Below, in pieces: positions 52,840 through 62,392 of a stretch of 64,000 nucleotides of DNA. The stretch is from contig CP021238.1 of the NCBI GenBank assembly GCA_002291465.1, forward strand, positions 1,178,001 through 1,242,000, written 5' to 3'. Each line of letters begins with the position of its first letter. The first letter of the stretch is position 1. Under the pieces are notes generated by a model that saw nothing but the letters and a program-made list of their open reading frames with translations, did not search any database and was not told the origin of the DNA. Made by a program: the position numbers and the translations under genes. The stretch comes from Mycobacterium lepraemurium. Lineage in GTDB: Bacteria; Actinomycetota; Actinomycetes; Mycobacteriales; Mycobacteriaceae.

Positions 52840-54432
52840 TCAGCGTTCGGCAACCCGCAACGCCAGCGCGAACAGCAGCCGCACCTCGGGGTCCGCCAGC
52901 GACACCGACAGCAGCTTTTCGATCCGCCGCACCCGGTAGCGAACCGTATTGGGGTGCACGCGCAACGCGTGCGCGGCCGCGGCGATGTCGCCGAAGACGT
53001 CCAGGTAGGTCCGCAGCGTCTGGGCCAGCACTGGTTCCCGGTCGTGCAGCGCCACGATCCGCGGATCGACCAACCGCTCGTCGCGGCCGACCAGGGTGAC
53101 GATCTCGTCGAGCAGGACCGTGGTGCGCGCTTCGGCCAGCGACGTCACCTGCCCGAACGAAAGGGGATGGCGCTCAGCGCTGTCCAGCACGCGGTCCACC
53201 TCGGCGCGCGCCGCGGCGACCCCGGAAAGGCCCGGGACCGGCGCGGCGATGACCGCCCGCAGCTGCACCCCGAGCTCGGCGCGCAGCGCGGCGATGGTGC
53301 CGCGCACCCACGAGCTGACCGACCGGTTCGGCGGCTGGGGCAGCAGCACGTAGGTCCGCGAGCCGTGACCGGCGACGTGGGCGTCGTGCCGGAAAGCGCT
53401 GGCGCTCAGCGCGATCACGTCGGCCAGACGGGTGTGGCGGGACGCACCCTCTGCCGCCTCCCAACCGATCAGGGCTGCGCAGCTGTCCGCGGCCAGACCG
53501 AGCTCGGCGGCGATCGCGGTGAGGTCCACGGGCGCAAGGGTTTCCGAGTCGGTCACACCGAGCAGCTGCTGCAGCCGCCGCGCCTGGGTGGACGGGCGGG
53601 CCGCCAGCCGCGCGATGATCCGGGCGGCCAGCACCGCGGCGCCGCGCAGTATCTGTTCGGCGTCGTCGGCCAGCGGCTGCGCGCCCTGCTGCACCCAGAT
53701 GGTTCCGGCGAACACCGGCGGTCGCCGGGCATCCGGGTCGGGCTGGTGGATGCCGACCGCCAGCCGGGGTCGCAGCCCCAGCTCCGGCCGCTCGGCGACG
53801 CGCACCACCTGGGTGCTCGACCGCAGCGCGTCGAAGATGCCCCACTGGCCAATCCACTCGAGATGCTCGGGCGGGCCGGCCCTGCCCAGGATGGACAGCC
53901 GGCGCAGCTCGTCGGCCTCGTCGTTGGAGGCCGAATAGGCCAGCACCTGGGATTGGGCGTTTTCGATGCTGACCATGCCGTGGATGCGCTCGGCCAGTGA
54001 CTGCGCCAACCCGAACAGGTCGGTGCCCGAGTCGTCCGGCGCGTCGGCGCGGTCGCCGTGATGTTCCAGCACGTGATTGACCAACTGGTACAGCCGTTCC
54101 CAGCGGGCCCGCGGATCGACGGCCACCACCGCCGACCCCGCCGCGACGGCCGTGCCGACCAGGGCGTCGGACGGCTCCTTGACGAAGACGGCCACCGGTA
54201 CCCGGTCGCGGGCCTGGGTGTCGATCCAGCGCAGCGCCTCGTCCTCGCCGACGCCCAGCAGGAAGAAGACGTCGGCGGAGCCCGCCGCCGCGGCCAGCCC
54301 GAGCCGCACATCGTCGGAGTCGAGCAGCGCCGCCGACGCGACCGGTTGGTCCAGCCCACGCGGAGCGTCGACCAGGCTGACCATGGTCGCGTCCAGCGCG
54401 AGCAGCAGCTGACCCAGCCCGACACCGGCCAT
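52840..54432 (-). CDS. pruC: PucR-family activator of proline utilisation, PruC
   Basis: 530 residues. The C-terminal HTH_30 reads DIAAAAHALRVHPNTVRYRV at about 488-507. The N-terminal part is the purine-catabolism-regulator-like sensor, with a GGDEF-like middle typical of CdaR/PucR proteins. Matches Rv1186c, the proline-responsive activator of pruAB. It is divergent from pruA with 84 bases between starts. Intact. Confidence 0.9.
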   Translation of the reverse strand: MAGVGLGQLLLALDATMVSLVDAPRGLDQPVASAALLDSDDVRLGLAAAAGSADVFFLLGVGEDEALRWIDTQARDRVPVAVFVKEPSDALVGTAVAAGSAVVAVDPRARWERLYQLVNHVLEHHGDRADAPDDSGTDLFGLAQSLAERIHGMVSIENAQSQVLAYSASNDEADELRRLSILGRAGPPEHLEWIGQWGIFDALRSSTQVVRVAERPELGLRPRLAVGIHQPDPDARRPPVFAGTIWVQQGAQPLADDAEQILRGAAVLAARIIARLAARPSTQARRLQQLLGVTDSETLAPVDLTAIAAELGLAADSCAALIGWEAAEGASRHTRLADVIALSASAFRHDAHVAGHGSRTYVLLPQPPNRSVSSWVRGTIAALRAELGVQLRAVIAAPVPGLSGVAAARAEVDRVLDSAERHPLSFGQVTSLAEARTTVLLDEIVTLVGRDERLVDPRIVALHDREPVLAQTLRTYLDVFGDIAAAAHALRVHPNTVRYRVRRIEKLLSVSLADPEVRLLFALALRVAER

Positions 54433-54516
54433 ATTGTCCGATCTTACTACAAAGTCCCATCTGTCTTGTCGTATCGGCTAAATCGCGGCGTGGCCGCCGC
54501 GAGGATCCTGGGCAGC

Positions 54517-56157
54517 ATGGATGCGATCACTGGAATTTCCGAGGTGCCGGTGCCGGCCAACGAGCCGGTCCACGATTACGCGCCGCACTCCGCGGAGCGC
54601 GCCCGGTTACGCGCCGAGTTGGCCGCGCTGGCCGGCCACCCGATCGACCTGCCGCACGTCATCGGCGGCCGCCACCGGATGGGCGACGGTGAACGTATCG
54701 ACGTCGTCCAGCCGCACCGGCACGCCACCAAGCTGGGCACCCTGACCAACGCCGTGCACGCCGACGCGACCGCGGCCGTCGACGCCGCAATGGCCGCCAA
54801 AAGCGATTGGTCGGCAATGCCTTTCGACGAGCGGTCGGCGGTGTTCCTGCGGGCCGCCGATCTGCTGGCCGGGCCGTGGCGGGAGAAGATCGCCGCCGCG
54901 ACGATGCTGGGCCAATCCAAGTCGGCCTATCAGGCCGAGATCGACTCGCCCTGCGAGCAGATCGACTTCTGGCGGTTCAACGTGGCGTTTGCCCGGCAGA
55001 TCCTGGCGCAGCAGCCGATCAGCGGGCCGGGGGAGTGGAATCGCAGCGACTACCGCCCGCTGGACGGCTTCGTCTACGCGATCACGCCGTTCAATTTCAC
55101 CTCCATTGCCGGCAACCTGCCGACCGCGCCGGCGCTGATGGGAAACACCGTGGTGTGGAAGCCGTCGATCACCCAGACCCTGTCGGCGTATCTGACCATG
55201 CAGTTGCTCGAGGCGGCCGGATTGCCGCCCGGGGTGATCAACCTGGTGACCGGCGACGGGTTCGCGGTTTCCGATGTGGCACTGGCGGACCGGCGGCTGG
55301 CGGGCATTCACTTCACCGGGTCGACGGCGACCTTCCAGCGGCTGTGGTACCAGGTGGGCACTAATATCGGTCACTACCACTGCTATCCGCGGCTGGTGGG
55401 CGAGACCGGCGGCAAGGACTTTGTCGTCGCGCACGCCTCCGCGCGCCCGGATGTCTTGCGCACCGCGCTGATTCGCGGCGCCTTCGACTACCAGGGGCAG
55501 AAGTGCTCGGCGGCGTCGCGGGCGTTCATCGCGCAGTCGGTCTGGCGGCGGATGGGCGACGAGTTTCTGGCCGAGACCGCCGCATTGCGCTACGGCGACG
55601 TCACCGATCTGACCAACTTCGGCGGCGCGCTGATCGACCGGCGGGCCTTCGTCAAGAACGTCGACGCCATCGAACGCGCGAAGGGCGCGCCGCACGTCAC
55701 GATCGCGGTGTGCGGCGAATACGACGACAGCGAAGGCTATTTCGTGCGGCCGACGGTGTTGCTGTCCGACGACCCGGCCGACGAGTCGTTCGCGACCGAA
55801 TACTTCGGCCCGCTGCTGTCGGTGCACGTGTATCCCGACGACGACTACGAGCGAATCCTCGACGTGGTCGACACCGGATCCCGGTACGCTCTGACCGGTG
55901 CGGTCATCGCCGACGACCGGGCGGCGGTGCTGGTCGCGCAGGACCGGCTGCGCTTTGCCGCCGGGAATTTCTACGTCAACGACAAGCCGACCGGGGCGGT
56001 GGTGGGGCGCCAGCCGTTCGGCGGTTCGCGCGGCTCGGGCACCAACGACAAGGCCGGCTCTCCGTTGAATCTGCTGCGCTGGACGTCGGCCCGCACCATC
56101 AAGGAGACGTTCGCCCCGGCCACCGGCCACACCTATCCGCACATGGGGGCCGACTGA
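54517..56157 (+). CDS. pruA: Delta-1-pyrroline-5-carboxylate dehydrogenase (RocA/PruA)
   Basis: 546 residues. It has the ALDH core with ITPFNFTSIAGNLPT, the catalytic Glu in VGETGGKDFV and the nucleophile Cys in YQGQKCSAASRAF. It oxidises glutamate semialdehyde/P5C to glutamate with NAD. Matches Rv1187. It overlaps pruB by one base (TGATG). Intact. Confidence 0.95.
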   Translation: MDAITGISEVPVPANEPVHDYAPHSAERARLRAELAALAGHPIDLPHVIGGRHRMGDGERIDVVQPHRHATKLGTLTNAVHADATAAVDAAMAAKSDWSAMPFDERSAVFLRAADLLAGPWREKIAAATMLGQSKSAYQAEIDSPCEQIDFWRFNVAFARQILAQQPISGPGEWNRSDYRPLDGFVYAITPFNFTSIAGNLPTAPALMGNTVVWKPSITQTLSAYLTMQLLEAAGLPPGVINLVTGDGFAVSDVALADRRLAGIHFTGSTATFQRLWYQVGTNIGHYHCYPRLVGETGGKDFVVAHASARPDVLRTALIRGAFDYQGQKCSAASRAFIAQSVWRRMGDEFLAETAALRYGDVTDLTNFGGALIDRRAFVKNVDAIERAKGAPHVTIAVCGEYDDSEGYFVRPTVLLSDDPADESFATEYFGPLLSVHVYPDDDYERILDVVDTGSRYALTGAVIADDRAAVLVAQDRLRFAAGNFYVNDKPTGAVVGRQPFGGSRGSGTNDKAGSPLNLLRWTSARTIKETFAPATGHTYPHMGAD

Positions 56158-57120
56158 TGGCCGGGCTGTTCGCCCACACCCTGCGCCCGGCGATCCTGGG
56201 CCGCGGGCCGGCGACCGGGGTTGCGCCGGGCCGCCGAAGCCCTGCCGGTGACCCGACGGGTGGTGCACCGGTTCATCGCCGGGGAGACGATCGATTCCGC
56301 GCTGGACAGCGTGATCGCCCTTCGTGATTCGGGACGCTGCGTCAGCGTCGACCATCTGGGCGAGGACGTGTCGGACGCCGACGGCGCCGATGCGGCGGTG
56401 CGGGTGTATCTGGAGCTCGTCGACCGCCTGGGCCTCCTCGGCGATGGGGCGGCCGTCCGACCGCTCGAGGTGTCGCTGAAACTGTCCGCGCTGGGCCAGT
56501 CGCTGGATCGCGACGGTGAGAAGATCGCCCGGGAGAACGCGTGGGCGATCTGCGCGGCCGCGAAGTGGGCCGGCGTGTGGGTGACGGTGGACGCCGAGGA
56601 CCACACCACGACCGATTCGACCCTGCGCATCGTGCGCGACCTGCGGCGCGAATTCGATTGGCCGGGTGTGGCGTTGCAGGCCTACCTGCGGCGCACGCTC
56701 GGCGACTGCGAGGAGTTCGCCGCCGCCGGCGCGGGGGTGCGGCTGTGCAAGGGCGCCTACGACGAGCCCGCCTCGCTGGCCTACCGCGATCCCGCCGCGG
56801 TCACCGATTCCTACCTGAGCTGCCTGCGGGTGTTGATGGCCGGTTCGGGCTATCCGATGGTGGCCTCCCACGATCCGGCGATCATCGAGGCGGCGCCGTC
56901 GCTGGCCCATGAATCAGGGTGTGGCACCGGCGAATTCGAGTACCAGATGCTGTACGGCATCCGCGACGGCGAGCAGCGGCGGCTGGCCGAGGCCGGCCAC
57001 ACCGTCCGGGTCTACGTGCCCTTCGGCACCCAGTGGCACGGCTACTTCATGCGCCGGCTCGCCGAACGCCCGGCCAACCTGACGTTCTTTTTGCGAGCGC
57101 TGGCCGCGCGTCGGCATTGA
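56157..57120 (+). pseudogene. pruB: Proline dehydrogenase PruB, frameshifted near the start
   Basis: MAGLFAHTLRPAILGRGPAT is in one frame. From LRRAAEALPVTRRVVHRF onward the remaining 300 residues are in the next, caused by an extra G in the GGGG at about 56220. The catalytic barrel is otherwise complete: KLSALGQSLDRDG, GVRLCKGAYDEPASL and RVYVPFGTQWHGYFMRRLAE for FAD. ProDH oxidises proline to P5C, passing electrons to quinone. Matches Rv1188. With the shift no proline dehydrogenase can be made from the native start. PruA and PruC are intact. Confidence 0.85.
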
Positions 57121-57215
57121 GTATGCATCCGGGGCTTGCGGAGTTGCATCAGGTCGACGACACGCCGACGACGTCCGCCGCCGCTACACACTCAACGCCG
57201 AGGATGCGCACTCAA
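57117..57215. repeat. Palindromic intergenic element, copy 2
   Basis: Arms ttgagtatgcatcc (57117-57130) and ggatgcgcactcaa (57202-57215) match with two mismatches. The centre holds cgacacgccga at 57158-57168, shared with the element at 33559. A direct repeat cactcaacgccg occurs twice near 57189 and 57209. The arms overlap the stop codons of pruB and of the convergent TetR gene. Confidence 0.5.
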
Positions 57216-57814
57216 CGCCGCCGCGGGCGCTCGCTGGCGAACCCGCGCACCACATGCGCGCGAACGAATTCCGCCGTCACGTCGGGATCGTCCAGGTTCA
57301 GCGTTGGCGACGGTGTGCTGAACAACGAGAACAGGATGCGCGCGAACCATTCACCGGCCGCCTCGACGTCGAGGTCCTTGCGCACCTCACCGGTGAGCCG
57401 GGCGGCGGCCAGATACGGGGCGAAGAACTCGACGCATTCGCGCAGCAGCACGGCGGCGTCCTTGGTCAGCAGCAGGCTGATCGCATCCTCGTCAAAGTAC
57501 TTCTCCGAAGCGATGACTCGGCGGGCCTGGGTGACGAACACCGCCGCCGCGCAGAGCCTCTCCTCGAGCGTGCCGCCGCGGTCCATCGCCTTGGCCATCT
57601 CGCGGTAGAAACGCTCGGAGGCGTGTTCGGCGCAGGCCTCGACGATCGCGGCCTTGTCGGAAAAGTATTCGTAGATGGTGCTTCTCGACACGCCGGCCTG
57701 CTTGGCGATGTCGACGATGGTGGCCTTCTGCAATCCCTGCCTGCCGAAACACGTGAACGCGGCCGCGACGATCAGCTCGCGGGTGTCGGTCGCCGGGGTC
57801 GCGTCGGTCGACAT
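57212..57814 (-). CDS. TetR-family regulator of the P450/aldolase cluster
   Basis: 200 residues. N-terminal HTH DTRELIVAAAFTCFGRQGL, then KATIVDIAKQAGVSRSTIYE and YFSDKAAIVEAC. The helical C-terminal domain is typical of TetR proteins that sense acyl-CoA or steroid-like ligands, but ligand identity is not visible. Start ATG 57814 is 20 bases after the aldolase stop, so it is the last gene of the leftward operon. The palindrome at 60771-60791 in front of the operon is the best operator candidate. Confidence 0.85.
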   Translation of the reverse strand: MSTDATPATDTRELIVAAAFTCFGRQGLQKATIVDIAKQAGVSRSTIYEYFSDKAAIVEACAEHASERFYREMAKAMDRGGTLEERLCAAAVFVTQARRVIASEKYFDEDAISLLLTKDAAVLLRECVEFFAPYLAAARLTGEVRKDLDVEAAGEWFARILFSLFSTPSPTLNLDDPDVTAEFVRAHVVRGFASERPRRR

Positions 57815-57834
57815 GGAATCAGCGCGCCTTTCCC

Positions 57835-59002
57835 TCAGCCGGCCGGCGCGAGGATCAAACCACTCGTGGGCACGCCGGTTCCCGAGGTCACCAGCACGTG
57901 CTCGACATCGGCGACATGATTGTGGGAGGCGCCGTGCGCCTGCCGCACCGCCTCGGTGATGCCGTTCATGCCGTGGATGTAGGCCTCACCCAGCAGCCCG
58001 CCGTTGGTGTTGATTGGAAACTCGCCGCCGAGCGACAACCGCTCGACGGTGGCGAAATACTTGGCCTTACCGCGGCCGCAGAAGCCGAGTTCTTCGAGCT
58101 GGACGAACACGAACGGGGTGAAATGGTCGTAGATGAAGGTGGTTTGGATGTCCTGCGGCTTGCACCCCGAATCCCGCCACAACTGCCGCGCGACCACCCC
58201 CATCTCGGGAAGCCCGGTGATGTCGGCGCGGTAGTAGCTGGTCATCATCTCGCCGTCGGACGCCGCGCCCTGGGCGGCCGCGGCGATGACGGCCGGCGGC
58301 CGGCGCAGGTCGCGGGCACGTTCGACGCTGGTGACGACCAGCGCCACCCCGCCGTCGCTTTCCTGACAGCAATCCAGCAGGCGCAGCACCGGTTCGACGA
58401 TCCAGCGCGAATTCTGGTGGTCTTCCAGGGTGATCGGCCGCTGGTAGAACCACGCGTTGGGATTGGTTGTCGCGTGCTTACGGTCCACCACCGCGATCCG
58501 GCCGAAGTCCTCGTTGGTCACCCCATAGGTCGACATGTAGCACTGGGCTTGCAGCGCGACCCACGCCGCGGGGGTGAGCAGCCCGAACGGAGCGTAATGC
58601 GCCATGAACAACGGGGTTTCGGCCATGTTGCAGCCACTGCCGCCGAACCGGAAGCCGGAGCGTTCGTTGAAGGCGCGCCAGCACACCACCACGTCGGCGA
58701 CCCCCGTCGCCACGGCCATCGCGGCGTGCACCACGGTGCCGGCCGCCGCGCCGCCGCCGTGGTGCACGCGGGAGAAGAAGCTCAGGTCGCCGATGCCCAC
58801 GTTGCGCGCGATGTCGATCTCGTCGCTGGAATCCATGGTGAAGGTGACTATGCCGTCGATGTCGGCGGGCGTCAGACCGGCGTCGTCCAGCGGCGCTGAC
58901 CGCCTCGCACGCCAATTGCAGTTCGCTGCGCCCGGATTCCTTGGAGAACTCCATCTGGCCGATCCCGACGATGGCCGCGGGGCCGGGCATGATGCTGCTC
59001 AT
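57835..59002 (-). pseudogene. Ltp2-like lipid-transfer/thiolase-fold aldolase, frameshifted
   Basis: MSSIMPGPAAIVGIGQMEFS at 59002 begins the thiolase-like fold. The frame shifts near 58897 in QLACEAVSAA, and the rest reads in another frame: DIARNVGIGDLSFFSRVHHG, DHQNSRWIVEPVLRLLDCC, YIHGMNGITEAVRQ and VTSGTGVPTSGLIL. It lacks the thiolase nucleophile Cys (HHGGGAAAG replaces it), as in Ltp2 (Rv3540c), a retro-aldolase that cleaves the steroid side chain. Ltp2 needs a DUF35 partner, not seen here. Start overlaps the upstream gene's stop (ATGA). Confidence 0.75.
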
Positions 59003-59538
59003 GAGCCCGCACCGTCGAGCAGGCTCAGCACCGCCAGATGTAGTCGGCGTAGGCGGCGCCGCTGGTGAACATCTTTTGACCATTGATCACATACTCGTCA
59101 CCGACACGCACGGCCGTCGTGTGCACCGAGGCCAGGTCGCTGCCCGCCCCCGGCTCGGAGTAGCCGATGGCGAATTCCACGGTGCCGTCCAGGATTGCCG
59201 GCAGAAACCGTCGCTTCTGCTCGTCGGTGCCGTAGTGCATCAACGTCGGGCCGACGGTGTTGAGCGTCACCAGCGGGATGGGCGCGCTCACCCGGCGCGC
59301 CTCCTCGGCGAAGATGAACTGCTCGATGGCCGAAAACCCTCGTCCACCATATGTCTTTGGGACATCCGACACCCAGCAGGTTGGCCGCCGCCAGGGCGCG
59401 GACGCATTCGCGCACCGCGGGACCGCCGTCCATCTGCTCGCTGACCGCGGTGACGCGTTCGGGCGTCATCACGGTCTGAAGCGTCGCGCGGATCTCGGCA
59501 CGCAGCTGCTGTTGCTCCGGCGTGTATTCCAGATCCAT
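58999..59538 (-). pseudogene. Acyl-CoA dehydrogenase, frameshift plus internal deletion
   Basis: MDLEYTPEQQQLRAEIRATL to LLGVGC is in one frame; then SDVPKTYGGRGFSAIEQFIF through YSEPGAGSDLASVHTTAV and NGQKMFTSGAAYADYIW in another. Straight after YIW, where about 200 more residues with the catalytic Glu should follow, the sequence jumps to AVLSLLDGAGS and a stop at 58999-59001. That end looks like the native C-terminus because its TGA overlaps the next start as ATGA. So roughly 600 bp are missing near 59036. Likely acted on side-chain acyl-CoA. Confidence 0.7.
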
Positions 59539-59542
59539 CGGC

Positions 59543-60740
59543 TCAGGCCCCCATTCGCACCGGCATGCGTTTCACCCCGGGCACCATGGTGGTCCGCATC
59601 CGGTCCACCTTGCCCACCAGCTCGATGCGGGGATACCGGCGCAGCAGTTCTTCGAAGAACACCGTCGCTTCCAGTCGCGCCAATTGTGCGCCCTCACAAG
59701 AGATGTTCACCGCAGCCTAAGGCGATGTGCGGGTTCGGGTGGCGGGTCACATCGAATTCCTCAGAGTCCGGGCCGAATACGTCCCCGTCCCGGTTGGCCG
59801 ACCCGTAGAGCATCACCACCACCTCGCCGGCGCGGATCCGCTGTCCGCGGATCTCGACGTCGGCGGTCGCGGTGCGGGCCATGTGTACCACGGGACTGTT
59901 CCACCGCAACATCTCCTCGACCGCAAGCGGGATGCGGGCGGGCTCCTCGACGAGCAGGCGGTATTGGTCGGGATGCGCGATCAGGGCCAGCGTCCCCAGC
60001 GCGATCAGGTTGCGGGTGGTTTCGTTGCCGGCCACCAGCAGCAGAAAGGCGAAGTTGAGCAAGTCTTCGTCGGTCAACCGGTGCTCGTCGATCTCGGCCT
60101 CGGCCAGCACCGAGAGCAGGTCGGCGCGCGGTTGCGCGCGGCGTGCCGCGATCAGCCGCTGGAAGTACTCGTAGAGCTGCCCGGCCGCCACCGCCGGGTC
60201 CAGCTCGATCTCCGGGTCGGCCGTTCCGGTGGCCGCATCCGACCACGCCCGGAATTGCTCCCAGTCGTCGGGCGGGACCCCGATCAATTCGGCGATCATC
60301 CGGGTGGGCAGGGGAGCGGCGATCTGTTCGGCGAACTCGTGCACGGCACCGGGTTCGATGCCGTCGAGAATGCCGCGCACGATCTCGCGGATCTTCGGTT
60401 CCAGCACCGAAACACGCCGCCGGGTGAATCCGGAGTTGATCAGCTTGCGCAGCTGCCGGTGCCGCGGCGGATCGGTGAAGATCAGGCTGCCCTGCTGCAC
60501 CGGGTTGGGCGGCTGCGGATCCGGGATCGTGATGCCCCGGGTTGAGGTGAACAGAGCTGGATTGCTCGACACGAACCGAATGTCCTCGTATTTCAACAGC
60601 GCCCAGAAGTTGGTGACGTCGTTCCAGCACACCGGCGCGGTCGCGCGCAGCTCCCGGTAGGCGGGATACGGGTTACCCGCGTAGAAGTCCGGGGAATGCA
60701 GCGGGAAGCTCGGCGAGCGCAGCGGCGGATGAGTCTGCAC
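59543..60740 (-). pseudogene. Cytochrome P450, frameshift just before the haem Cys
   Basis: From GTG 60740 (AGAGGGG upstream) the protein has the I-helix LLLVAGNETTRNLIALG, the ExxR-type segment VEEMLRWNSPV and FGPDSEEFDV. At IALGCGEHL an extra T near 59702 gives a stop. One base removed, the frame continues as CEGAQLARLEATVFFEELLR to RMPVRMGA, so the haem Cys is in the lost part. The restored protein is about 399 residues. First gene of the leftward operon. Substrate is unknown; the neighbours suggest sterol- or terpenoid-like. Confidence 0.85.
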
Positions 60741-60770
60741 GGCAAGCCCCTCTCGCAGGACACCCGATCC

Positions 60771-60791
60771 GACAGATTGGTGCAATCTGTC
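60771..60791. promoter_or_regulatory. Perfect 21-bp palindrome, likely TetR operator
   Basis: Arms gacagattg and caatctgtc with a 3-base centre gtg. It lies 31 bases upstream of the P450 start and 144 bases before the divergent ALDH, in the shared intergenic space. Size and symmetry are typical for TetR operators. The operon ends in a TetR gene (57212-57814), the probable ligand. Confidence 0.7.
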
Positions 60792-60934
60792 TGCCGACTG
60801 TGTCTACTCTGCACCGCCGCGTGCTGTCAACACGGTGCCAAAGTAGAGGGATAGCTCGATTTTCACGCAAAGGACGATTGACGGCGGACATGCGGGGGTG
60901 TACACCAAGTGATCAGATGACCGGAGGAAGCAAC

Positions 60935-62392
60935 ATGGCCGATCCGCCCGCTCTTGTCCAGACCTACCAGCTCTACATCGACGGCCAGTGGGTCGAGCCG
61001 CAGGACGGTCGCTACGACGACCTGTCCCCGTCCACCGAGGCCGTCATCGCCACCGCACCCGACGCGGGTGTGGCGCAGGTCGACGACGCGATCGCGGCCG
61101 CGCGCCGCGCCTTCGACAGCGGGCCGTGGGGCCGGATGTCCGCCGAGCAGCGCGCCCGGTGCCTGAACCAGCTGGGCGAGGCGCTCACCAAGCACGCCGA
61201 CGACTTCTTCGCGCTGTCCCAAACGGAGTGGGGCTGCATCGGCAACGAGCGCATCATGCAGATCGACGGCGCCGGGTTCATGTCCCTGCACGCCGCCCAG
61301 CTCGCGACCCAGCTGGTCGACCAGGAGGTCGCCGGCATCAGCGCCGGCACCACGTTGTTGCGCCACGTGCCGCTGGACGTGGTAGCGGTGCTCACGCCCT
61401 GGAACTTCCCGCACTGCCTCAACGTCATGAAGCTGAATCATGCGCTGGCCGCGGGCAATACGGTCGTGCTCAAGCCGTCTCCGCTGACACCGCTGGCCGG
61501 GCTTGCGCTGGCGCGCCTCATCGGCGAGCACACCGACATCCCGCCGGGGGTGGTCAACGTCGTCACACCCTCGGGGGTCGAGGCGGCCAAGCTGCTCACC
61601 ACCGATCCGCGCATCGACATGGTGAGCTTCACCGGCAGCTCGGCCGTCGGCCGCCAGGTGATGTCGGCCGCCGGCGACACGATCAAGCGAATCCTGTTGG
61701 AGCTGGGCGGAAAGTCGGCCAGCATCGTCCTCGACGACGCGAACGTCACCGACGAAATGCTGGAACAGATGCTGTTCCAATCCTGTTCGCTGCATGCCGG
61801 ACAGGTCTGCATCCTGCACAGCCGGCTGCTGTTGCCCGATTCGCTGCACGACGACGTCGTCGATCGGCTGGCCGCGTTGGCCCGCGACGTCAAGATGGGC
61901 GACCCCACCGATCCCGACGTGCAGATGGGTCCGCTGATCAGCGCGGCGCAACGGGACCGGGTCGAGGCGCACATCGCGGGCGCACGCAGCGATGGGGCCA
62001 CGCTGGTGACCGGCGGCGGGCGACCCACCGGGCTGGACGTCGGCTACTACGTCGAACCGACGATCCTGTCCGGGGTGGAGCCCAATTCGACCATCGCGCA
62101 AGAGAAAGTGTTCGGCCCGGTGTTGTCGGTACTGCGCTACCGCGACGACGACGCCGTCGCCATCGCGAACAACTCCCGATACGGGCTCTCCGGTGCGGTG
62201 TGGGGTGACGACGTGGATCGCGCCGTCGGCGTCGCGCGCCGCATTCGCACCGGGCAGATCGTGGTCAACGGCATCAGCCCCGCCGGCGCGCCGTTCGGCG
62301 GCTTCAAGCTCAGCGGGCTGGGCCGCGAGGGCGGCGGAATCGGCGGGCTGCACCAGTACATGGAGCCGATGGCCATCGGGGTTCCCGCGTGA
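60935..62392 (+). CDS. Aldehyde dehydrogenase of the P450 cluster
   Basis: 485 residues. It has VLTPWNFPHCLNVMKL, FTGSSAVGRQVM, the catalytic Glu in LELGGKSASIV, the Cys in HAGQVCILHSRLL and EKVFGPVLSV. Start ATG 60935 follows GGAGGAAG. It oxidises an aldehyde to a carboxylate, plausibly one made by the P450 or aldolase of the facing operon. Overlaps the CoA-transferase by GTGA. Intact. Confidence 0.93.
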   Translation: MADPPALVQTYQLYIDGQWVEPQDGRYDDLSPSTEAVIATAPDAGVAQVDDAIAAARRAFDSGPWGRMSAEQRARCLNQLGEALTKHADDFFALSQTEWGCIGNERIMQIDGAGFMSLHAAQLATQLVDQEVAGISAGTTLLRHVPLDVVAVLTPWNFPHCLNVMKLNHALAAGNTVVLKPSPLTPLAGLALARLIGEHTDIPPGVVNVVTPSGVEAAKLLTTDPRIDMVSFTGSSAVGRQVMSAAGDTIKRILLELGGKSASIVLDDANVTDEMLEQMLFQSCSLHAGQVCILHSRLLLPDSLHDDVVDRLAALARDVKMGDPTDPDVQMGPLISAAQRDRVEAHIAGARSDGATLVTGGGRPTGLDVGYYVEPTILSGVEPNSTIAQEKVFGPVLSVLRYRDDDAVAIANNSRYGLSGAVWGDDVDRAVGVARRIRTGQIVVNGISPAGAPFGGFKLSGLGREGGGIGGLHQYMEPMAIGVPA

